Made by a program: the position numbers and the translations under genes
Part shown: positions 8,956 through 17,200 of the stretch, in pieces
Layout: every line of letters starts with the position of its first letter
How positions within the stretch are numbered: position 1 is the first letter of the stretch
NCBI GenBank assembly: GCA_937123825.1
Contig: CAKZKQ010000116.1
Location: 1 to 64,000 of the forward strand
DNA: 64,000 nucleotides
Direction of reading: 5' to 3'
From: an uncultured Pseudomonadota bacterium
Lineage (GTDB): Bacteria > Myxococcota_A > Bradymonadia > Bradymonadales > GCA-2716585
Notes under the pieces: generated by a model
The model's database searches: none
The model's input: the letters and a program-made list of their open reading frames with translations, nothing else
Told to the model about the DNA's origin: nothing

Positions 8956-11228
8956 GCACAGAGACAATGGCCGAGAGCGCACCTGCTGCGCCTGAGGACC
9001 AGGGACAGTCGGGTGGCCATGGGTTTGGCTGGCCGGTGGTCTTTATGGCGGGGATCAGCACGATCCTGGGCGCCATCATGTTCTTGCGTTTTGGCTACGC
9101 CGTGGGGCAGGCCGGGCTGCTGGGGGCCATCGGGATCATCATCATCGGCCACATGGTGACCATCCCGACGGCGTTGGCCATCGCCGAGATTGCCACCAAC
9201 CGCAAGGTCGAAGGTGGCGGTGAGTACTTTATCATTTCGCGCTCGTTTGGGCGCACCATCGGGTCGGTGATCGGGTTTCCGCTCTACCTCTCCCAGGCGG
9301 TCTCGGTGGCGTTCTACATGATCGCCTTTGCCGAGGCCTTCCAGCCGCTGTCTGGGTGGATCCAGGAGAACGTGGGGTTTTACGATCCACGGATGCTCTC
9401 GGTGCCAGGGACGCTGGCGTTGATCGTGTTGATGTTGACCAAAGGGGCCGATTTGGGAGTGCGGGTGCTCTATGTGGTCGTGCTGACCCTGATGCTCTCG
9501 TTGATCATGTTCTTTTTGGGCGGTCCTGTGGAGGGTTTTGAGACTCAGGAGGAGGGGCTGCGCCTGCTGGCGCGGACCGAAAACCCCGACCAGTTCTTTG
9601 TGGTCTTTGCGATTTGCTTTCCGGCCTTCACGGGGATGACGGCAGGCGTTGGGTTGTCCGGTGACCTGGCCAATCCAAGGCGGTCGATCCCGTTGGGTAC
9701 GATGTTGGCGACCATCATCGGGATGGTGACCTACGTGGCGATCGTGTTGAAGCTCTCGATGTCGGCGCCTGTGGATGAGTTGGCCAACAACCAGCTCGTG
9801 ATGGCCGACATCGCGCTGTGGGGGCCGATGATCCTCATTGGTCTGGGGGCGGCGACGCTCTCATCGGCGATCGGCTCGATTCTGGTGGCGCCAAGGACGC
9901 TTCAGGCGTTGGCGGCCGACGGGGCCATCCCTGGAGACCGCGCCAACAAGTGGTTGGCCGCCGGGGTCGGTGCCAGCAACGAGCCGCGCAACGCCACCAT
10001 CGTCACCGCCGTGATGGCGTTGGTCATTGTGCTGCTTGGCAACGTGGACTTTGTGGCGCGGATCATCTCGATGTTCTTCATGGTGACCTACGGCGCGCTG
10101 TGCGCCATCAGCTTCCTGGAGCACTTTGCCGCGCGCCCCAGCTACCGCCCCAGCTTCCGCTCCAAGTGGTACATCAGCCTCTTTGGCGCGCTTGCGTGTG
10201 TCTTCATGATGTTCCAGATGGACCCGATCTATGCGCTGGTGGCGCTGGTCTTGATGGTCATTCTCTACTTCATCGTGCGCCGCTCGCAGGGGTCGGGTCA
10301 GGACGACCTTGCGGACATGTTCCGGGGGGTCATGACTCAGGCCACGCGCTACATGCAGCTTCAATTGCAGCGCACGCGCCGCTCGTCGCCCGGTTCGGCG
10401 TGGCGACCGTCGATCATCATGGTCAACGACCGGACGTTTGATCGCCGCGCGCACTTTGAGATGCTCAACTGGCTCTGTCACCGCCACGGTTTTGGCACCT
10501 ACATCCACTTTCACCGGGGGCACCTCAATCGGGAGAGCCTGGACGCGGTCGAAGAGGTCCGCGATCGCCTGTTGGCGCTGCGAGAGCGTCAGAAGAGCGC
10601 TGTCTATATGGATACGGTCATCAGCCCGTCGATGCTCTCAGCGCTGGCCCAGAGCCTTCAGCTGCCCGGCGTCTTTGGCATGAACAACAACATGACCTTT
10701 TTTGAGTTCTCCAGCCATGACGGCGACAAGGTCGTCGATGAGATCATGGAGAACTGCCTCTTTTCGGACCACGCCCGAATGAATCAGATCGTGCTGCGCC
10801 ACGCCGACATGCACTTTGGTCAGCGGCGCGAGATCCACATCTGGTTGACCTGGAACGACAGCATCAACGCCAACCTGATGGTCCTCTTGTCGTACATCTT
10901 GCTGGGCCACCCAGATTGGAGGGGCGCAGAGATTCGCGTCTTTGCGGCCTTGCCCAGCGGCGAGGTGGATGAGCGCAGGGCCAACTTCCTGAACATGATC
11001 GCCGAGGGACGCATCCCGGTGGCGGAGAAGAACATCCGCTTCTTCTCGACCAACAGTGCCGAGGACTTTGACGGCCTGGTTGAGGCACACTCGTCCGATG
11101 CGGATCTGGTGGTGATGGGCTTTAACCGCGCCAGCCTCATCACCAAAGGTAAAGAGGTCTTCACCAAACACCCCGATCTGGCCGACGTTCTCTTTGTGTC
11201 GGCCTCTGAGGACATCCTCATCGAGTAG
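8952..11228 (+). CDS. SLC12-like (cation-chloride cotransporter/APC superfamily) permease
   Basis: A 758-residue inner-membrane transporter. Residues 25-450 hold about 12 hydrophobic helices. The first, FGWPVVFMAGISTILGAIMF plus LRFGYAVGQAG, matches the TM1 pattern of SLC12 and other APC-fold carriers, and GGGEYFIISRSFGRTIGSVIG fits TM3. Residues 455-758 form a soluble C-terminal domain with alternating strands and helices (PSIIMVNDRTFD, DADLVVMGFNRAS), like the universal-stress/SLC12 C-terminal region. Substrate cannot be deduced; ions or amino acids are both possible. GGAGAG lies just before the ATG, and a short leader frame overlaps it. Confidence 0.88.
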   Translation: MSTETMAESAPAAPEDQGQSGGHGFGWPVVFMAGISTILGAIMFLRFGYAVGQAGLLGAIGIIIIGHMVTIPTALAIAEIATNRKVEGGGEYFIISRSFGRTIGSVIGFPLYLSQAVSVAFYMIAFAEAFQPLSGWIQENVGFYDPRMLSVPGTLALIVLMLTKGADLGVRVLYVVVLTLMLSLIMFFLGGPVEGFETQEEGLRLLARTENPDQFFVVFAICFPAFTGMTAGVGLSGDLANPRRSIPLGTMLATIIGMVTYVAIVLKLSMSAPVDELANNQLVMADIALWGPMILIGLGAATLSSAIGSILVAPRTLQALAADGAIPGDRANKWLAAGVGASNEPRNATIVTAVMALVIVLLGNVDFVARIISMFFMVTYGALCAISFLEHFAARPSYRPSFRSKWYISLFGALACVFMMFQMDPIYALVALVLMVILYFIVRRSQGSGQDDLADMFRGVMTQATRYMQLQLQRTRRSSPGSAWRPSIIMVNDRTFDRRAHFEMLNWLCHRHGFGTYIHFHRGHLNRESLDAVEEVRDRLLALRERQKSAVYMDTVISPSMLSALAQSLQLPGVFGMNNNMTFFEFSSHDGDKVVDEIMENCLFSDHARMNQIVLRHADMHFGQRREIHIWLTWNDSINANLMVLLSYILLGHPDWRGAEIRVFAALPSGEVDERRANFLNMIAEGRIPVAEKNIRFFSTNSAEDFDGLVEAHSSDADLVVMGFNRASLITKGKEVFTKHPDLADVLFVSASEDILIE

Positions 11229-11477
11229 TTTGCCGGTCCCACGGGCAAACCCATCACGTCGCAGCATGCACCACAGTTCAACCCTGCCAGGCAGAGCGCT
11301 TGCGCAGGGGGCGGTGTCCTGCGCGCTTTTCTGGGATCGGACTGGAAGATGGTTCGCAACACAACTATCATGGTTTCCAGGTACATCTGAACCATGAAGA
11401 TTGAAACACGCCATAAGCGGTGGTGGTCGCGTCATGAGAGCGGCAAGGCGAGCACCGTTCTGAGGATAGGAGTGAAG

Positions 11478-13682
11478 ATGAGGTTGATGGACAAGCGACG
11501 CGCTTCTCCAATGCGGCAGTTGGGCCTGACCCTGGTGGCGACGTTGGGTTTGTTATGGAGCGCTTCGACTGCATGGGCCGATCCTTGCGCGGATGACATT
11601 GATTGCGGCCCCTTTGGTCAGTGCGTCGACGGTGAATGTGCCAACGATGGCGGACCCTGTGAGCAAAACGGAGATTGCGCAGAGGGAGAGGTCTGCGTTG
11701 GCAACCTTTGTGTGCAGCCTCAGTGTCAGCAGAACGATGAATGCTTCCCTGGGGAAGCCTGCGTCGATTTCCAATGCGTCTTTGTCCAGTGTGAAGAGGA
11801 CGGCGACTGCTTTGTGGGTGAGGTCTGTCGGGACTTCCAGTGCGTGGGAACGGGCTGTGAGGTGGACGAGGATTGCGCCGAGGATGAGGTTTGCGGCGGC
11901 GGCACTTGCCTGCGCGACTTCTCCTGCGAGGTCGACAGCGATTGCCGTGAGCTTGAGGAGTGTCAGGGAGGTTTTTGCTTCCGTGACTTCGTCTGCGCCG
12001 ACGACAGCGATTGTTTGGACACCGAGACATGTAACTTTGGCTTCTGTGGTCCTCCTGAAGTGTGCGAGGTTGATGCCGACTGCGATTTCAACGAGACCTG
12101 CATCAACGGCCAGTGCATCGAGAATGAAGGCTGCGACGTGGACGCCGACTGTCCGCGTGGCGAGCGCTGCATTGTGGATGTCTGCGTGCCTGACAACACC
12201 TGTGATGTGGACGACGATTGCCGCGAAGGCGACGTGTGCGAAAACGGTTTTTGTGTCTTCAACAACCGCTGCGAGGTGAACGAGGATTGTGTTGATGGTC
12301 AGGTGTGCTTGCTGGGCCAATGCATCTTCCCGCAGTGCGATGAAGACAGCGACTGTTTTGATGGGGAGGTGTGCCGCGATGGGTTCTGCTTCCTGATCCA
12401 GTGCGAAGACAATGGTGATTGTCAGCCCAACGAGGTCTGCGAGAACAACCAGTGCCTGGGCACCGAGTGCCGGCAGGATGAAGAGTGTGGTCCTGGTGAG
12501 GAGTGCCTGAGCGGATTCTGCTTCCTGGACAACGCCTGTTTTGACAACGACGACTGCCCCGAGGATCAGGTGTGCGCTGGAGGCATCTGCGCGCAGTGTG
12601 AAGTGGACGACGATTGTCCCGAGGGTCAGGCGTGCAACGTGGGCTTCTGCGAGCAGGTCAACTGCGTCAACGACGACGATTGCCTTGAGGGCGAGCAGTG
12701 TCTGGGCGGCATTTGCAGCTTGGTGCCCGATTGTTTTGAAGACGCCGAGTGTGAGGGCGAGCAGATCTGCGTGGGGGGCCGCTGCGTCGATGACAACGTC
12801 TGTGACCTGGACGCCGACTGCGGTGACGATGAGGTCTGCGTCGAGGGGTTGTGTCAGCCGGGCTTCTCTTGCCAGGACGATGGTGACTGCGACGAAGGTG
12901 AGCAGTGTGAGCAAGGCGAGTGCGTTCCGGTGCTGCCGGGCTGTGAAGGGGACGGCGATTGCCCCGACGCTCAGGTTTGTGTGGAGGGGCAGTGCGTGCC
13001 ACCGCCGCCTGAGTGTGAAGAAGACTCGGACTGTGAGCGCGACGAGGTTTGCGCCGATGGCGTTTGCGAACCCGCGCCGCCCGAGTGCGAAGGGGATGGC
13101 GATTGTGGTGAGGATGAGCAGTGCGTCGATGGGGCGTGTGTCCCGGAAGTCTGTGAAGGGGACGGCGACTGCCCGATGGGTCAGATCTGCATCAACGGCA
13201 CCTGCGAAGACGCCGATTGCATTGAGGATGGCGACTGCGCCGATGGGCAGCGCTGCGTCGAGGGGCTGTGTCTGGACAACGAGTGTGTTCAGGATGGCGA
13301 CTGCGGCGAGGACGAGATCTGCGAGGATGACCTTTGCGTGGAGGCGCAGTGTGCCGAGGATGGGGATTGCCCCAGCGGTCGGGTGTGTCAGTCGGGTCGG
13401 TGCGCCGAAGATGAGCCCAACAACGATCCAAACAACGACCCCAACAATGATCCGAACAACAACCCCAACAACGAGCCCGGCAACAACGACCCTGGCAACA
13501 ACGATGTGCCCAACAATGCGCCCAACAACGATCCTGGGACGCCGCCGACGACCGGTGGAGGTGGCAGCGACAGTGGTGGCTGCGCTACAATCACCGCCGA
13601 CGGCGATCATCATGGACCGACTGGGGCGCTGGCCGCGCTTTTGCTGGGGTTGATCGCGTTGGGGCGGCGTCGCCGCCGCTGA
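11478..13682 (+). CDS. Cys-rich tandem-repeat surface protein with MYXO-CTERM tail
   Basis: A 734-residue secreted protein. The start at MRLMDKRR is supported by AGGATAGGAG just upstream and by a signal peptide ending STAWA-DPC. Residues about 35-640 are 27 tandem units of 21-24 residues, each with four Cys in the pattern C-x2-D-x-D-C-x2-x-E-x-C-x4-C. About 108 cysteines are thus present, implying a rod of disulphide-bonded modules, probably with bound calcium. An Asn-rich NNDPNN spacer follows, then a Gly/Ser stretch, GGCAT, a hydrophobic helix and GRRRRR. That tripartite end is the MYXO-CTERM signal for processing and surface anchoring. The gene stands alone. Confidence 0.88.
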   Translation: MRLMDKRRASPMRQLGLTLVATLGLLWSASTAWADPCADDIDCGPFGQCVDGECANDGGPCEQNGDCAEGEVCVGNLCVQPQCQQNDECFPGEACVDFQCVFVQCEEDGDCFVGEVCRDFQCVGTGCEVDEDCAEDEVCGGGTCLRDFSCEVDSDCRELEECQGGFCFRDFVCADDSDCLDTETCNFGFCGPPEVCEVDADCDFNETCINGQCIENEGCDVDADCPRGERCIVDVCVPDNTCDVDDDCREGDVCENGFCVFNNRCEVNEDCVDGQVCLLGQCIFPQCDEDSDCFDGEVCRDGFCFLIQCEDNGDCQPNEVCENNQCLGTECRQDEECGPGEECLSGFCFLDNACFDNDDCPEDQVCAGGICAQCEVDDDCPEGQACNVGFCEQVNCVNDDDCLEGEQCLGGICSLVPDCFEDAECEGEQICVGGRCVDDNVCDLDADCGDDEVCVEGLCQPGFSCQDDGDCDEGEQCEQGECVPVLPGCEGDGDCPDAQVCVEGQCVPPPPECEEDSDCERDEVCADGVCEPAPPECEGDGDCGEDEQCVDGACVPEVCEGDGDCPMGQICINGTCEDADCIEDGDCADGQRCVEGLCLDNECVQDGDCGEDEICEDDLCVEAQCAEDGDCPSGRVCQSGRCAEDEPNNDPNNDPNNDPNNNPNNEPGNNDPGNNDVPNNAPNNDPGTPPTTGGGGSDSGGCATITADGDHHGPTGALAALLLGLIALGRRRRR
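11577..13405 (+). repeat. 27 tandem Cys-rich repeats (about 66-72 bp each)
   Basis: Imperfect DNA repeats encode four-Cys modules such as CEVDADCDFNETCINGQC. Divergence between units is moderate at DNA level, so they are old or diversifying and not a fresh expansion. A continuous antisense frame of 686 codons across this tract is a by-product of the periodic codon use. Confidence 0.85.
13414..13535 (+). repeat. Asn-rich NNDPNN spacer repeat
   Basis: Repeating AACAAC-GAT/CCC-AAC codons encode PNNDPNNDPNN-type sequence between the Cys repeats and the MYXO-CTERM tail. The same kind of linker follows the lipobox of other lipoproteins in the window. Confidence 0.85.
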
Positions 13683-13748
13683 GTCTGCCGCACCGATCCT
13701 TGCTGGCCACAGCCGATCGGTGCTCTACCATGCACCTGGAGGGTGTTT

Positions 13749-14045
13749 ATGGCCCTTTTTGATACGGCGCTCGATCACTCCATCGACATGTCTGGGACGT
13801 TGGTGGCTGGGGAAGATCTGTCGCGGCGCTATGTCGCCGTTCAGAACAAACACCTGACCACCTCGCTGCGCCTCTACCTGCTGCCGAGAGGCCGCACGGC
13901 GCCCGTCGATATGGACGCCGATTATATGGAAATTGCCCCTGGAAAGGTCTGGTTCCGAGGCATCGAGGTGTGTCCCGCCAACGCCATCTACCTGGCATCC
14001 TCCAACCGCACTGTCACCGCGCTGGTAGACATCCAGACCGGCTGA
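13749..14045 (+). CDS. Small conserved-looking hypothetical protein
   Basis: A 98-residue soluble protein with no signal peptide, starting MALFDTALDHSIDMSGTL. The ATG follows GGAGG; a GTG two codons upstream is a less likely start. The sequence is predicted to be mostly strands (YVAVQNKHLTTSLRLYLLP, KVWFRGIEVCPANAIYLAS). Its size and strand pattern recall small phage-structural or jelly-roll proteins, but no phage genes are near. Function unknown. Confidence 0.55.
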   Translation: MALFDTALDHSIDMSGTLVAGEDLSRRYVAVQNKHLTTSLRLYLLPRGRTAPVDMDADYMEIAPGKVWFRGIEVCPANAIYLASSNRTVTALVDIQTG

Positions 14046-14252
14046 GCAGCCCCCCACCCTTTGCGGGCTCGCCGTGCGCAAGACGGCTTCGTCTGTGCTG
14101 CCCGTCTTTCATCTTTGAATCAAGCCTCTGCGATCGTTGGCCGACCCTTGGAGTCAATGGACTGGGCCACGGTAGGCCCGGCATCAGGGTCACGTCGGCG
14201 CTCTGCGACCTTGCTCACAAGGCGCTGACATGCGTTCTCAAGGGTGAGATTC

Positions 14253-17200
14253 ATGAAAACACACAGCTCCTTGCGGGTCGGCCGTGCGCTGCGCGGTGGC
14301 CTTGTTGGGGCCCTCTTGTTGCTCGCTGCGGCGGCTCATGCTCAGGGCCCAACCCCCTGGACCACACCACAACACAACCCATCGCGAACAGGCCGGGCTC
14401 CCGGCGTCGGTGACATCACGCAGCCCTCGGCGAGTTGGCAGGTGTCCATCGGCGGCGAGGTGCCTGGCGCGAGCGTGCGGATCGACGACGTCAACAATGA
14501 TGGCTCGGCGGATTATCTAAGTCTCGTGGACGGGGCCTTGGTCGCGCGCGGCGCCGATGACGCGCTTTTGTGGGACACGCCGCCGCTGGGCGTCACCTCG
14601 ATTGTGGCCGTGGACGACTTCAACGGCGACGGTCGCAGCGAAATCCTGCTCATCGGACGCCACGCTGTTTTGGTGGATGGGGAGTCGGGTCAGGTCACCT
14701 GGCGCCTGCTGCCAGGGGCCGAAACCAGCCTCAGCTTTCGCGCTGGCATCGCGGTGCCCATCAACGTGGACGATGACCCGGAGAAAGAGATCCTCTTTGC
14801 CGAGGGGTTGCCAAAGCGAGTGGCGCTCTTTGACTTCTCACAGGGTTTTGAAGAGGTCAGTCCGGTCTGGACCAATACCGACGCGGCGCTGCCCACAGCG
14901 GTCATTCGCCCAGTGGTCGGGGACTTTGACGGTGTGGCAGAGACCCGAGAGGTCGCGCTGGTCAACCAGCTCTACTGTCAGGCCGTCTTCATCGATCTGG
15001 CCACGGGTCAGACCCTTCGTGTGGCTGGGCGCGGCGGCAATGGGCCGTTGATGGGCCTGTCTGATGGGCTCTTTTGTTACGGTCTCTACGAGGCCGCCAA
15101 CATCGACGATGACCCTCAAGACGAGTTGGTCTTTACCGGCGCGCTGCCCATCGCGCGCGGCGGCGCCACGTTGACCGTCTACGACTACGTTCAGGACGCC
15201 ACCCAGTGGCAGTACGAGTATGGGGTCAACACCGTCGATGTGCTGACCCTCTCCCCGGCTGGCGCCACCGCCGATATGGACGGCGATGGGGTCAAAGAGG
15301 TGGTCACCGCGGTGTACGGCAATACCGCAGAGGCGGGGCTGAACGACGACGGGATTGACTTGCCCGAGCAGTGGTCCGTGGCCATCTACGACGGCGCCAC
15401 GGGGACGACGCTGGGCTCGCTGCCCATGCGCTCGATTGTGGGCTTTGAGGATCTGGACGGCGACGGCGCCAAGGAGTTGATCACGCGTCAGGCCAGCCCA
15501 GGCTCGACGGTCTTGCCCACCACGGGGACCATCGAGGTCTGGGGCCTCGACCTCCAGCGTCAACCCACGTTGCGGTGGACCGTCAACGACGCCGTGGTCC
15601 TCACCCGCCCGCTGGACATCAACACCCGCGTCAGTTCGCGCGATTATGGCTTGGTGCCGGGCACCATCGCCAACGGGCAGGACGAGCGGTTGCTGCTGGT
15701 GGCGCGCGAGGGTCTGGAGCAGACCGTGCAGGTCGAGGCGGTGGAGTTTAAAGACGGCAGCCCAGCCAATACCGTCCATACGATCTCACTCGATGGTCAG
15801 GTTGGGGCGGGTCTGGTGCACACCGGTCAAGGCATGATCGATGGCCCACATGTGGTCCTGCGCTCCTCGCTGGGGCGTTTCTCGGTGCACCGCCCTGACT
15901 TGAGCGTGGCGCGCCAATTGGTGTTGACGGGCCACGTCTCGGATGTGGTCCTCGTGCCGCTCTTGCCCGGTGAGAGCCTCCAGATGATCTACCGGCAGGC
16001 CACCGGCGCGCTGGTGGCCATCGATCCCACCGGTGCCAGCGTCTTTGAGGCGCCCCAGGAGCTCTGGCGAGTCTCTGTGGAGACGCCTGGAGAGTTTCTG
16101 GCCTTTGATCGGGACGCGGACGGCATTTTTGAAGTGGTGCACTCGGGTTTTGACGCCGACGACGTGCCTTTTGTGGAGATGCTCGACGCCCAGGGGCAGC
16201 GTTTGTGGCGCCGCTCTTTGCCCGAAAGCGCCAGCGCGCCGTTCCAACTGGCTTTTGGTCGGTTTGGCGACGCGCCTGGAGACGGTTTGGACGTGGCGGC
16301 GCTGGGGCGGCTGGCCGACGGCACGTCGGTCACGTGGGCATTTGAGGGCGACGACGGCACCACGTTGGCCATGCACATCGCCAACGAGGCCGAGGTCAAC
16401 CGCTACCCCAACCGCGAGCTGTTGGTCATTCCCGCGCAGAACAACAACCCGTACGACGACCTCCTGGTCATCCACTACACAACCTTTGAGCGCCTGCGGG
16501 GGGACTCGCTGCAGCGCGAGGGCGCCCCGGGGGCTTTTCCGCCTGCCAACTCTCGCCCCTCCAGCAGCGGTTTGTTGCTCAGCGATGAGGCCGAGCCCAA
16601 GCTCTACACCAAGAACTTTGTCACCCAGACGGTGCTCTACGACGTCAACAGCCAGGAGGCGCTCTGGACCGCCGCGCAGCCCATCTCGCAGTACGCCTAC
16701 GAGCCCGGTCATGCGGGCTTTGCTGACGCCAACGGCGATGGACTCTGGGATGTGGCCATTCCGGGCCTTTTGGGTGATCTGACGGTGATGGACGGGGTCA
16801 ACGGCGAGGTGCTCTACCGGGTATGTTTGGACGGCGGCGAGGTGCGGGGGTTGGATGCGCCAGCCACGTTGGCGTCTTGTGTGCCCATCGCGCCGCTGTC
16901 TTCTGTGGCGGTGGCCGACATTGACGGCGATGAGGGGCAAGAGTTTGTGGTTGGCGGCGCCGATGGTTGGCTCTACGCGCTCGACGTGGCCGATGGGCAG
17001 GCGTCCTGGCAGATGCCGCTGTCGAGCCGCGTGCATGCCCCGGCCATCGCCGACATTGACGGCGACGGCTTGCTGGAGGTCACCACGACCACGGCCCGCT
17101 CGGAGTTGATCGTCGTGGACAACGCCCAGATCAACCCTGTGGGGGTGGTGCGAGATGTGGCGCTGACGCCCGAAGGGCAGGTGGTCAATCCCCAGGTGGA

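Noticed and set aside
11553-13613. A 686-codon minus-strand frame opposite the Cys-rich repeat gene
   Set aside because: Shadow of the repeats; its product is an unlikely Ala/Val-rich low-complexity sequence.
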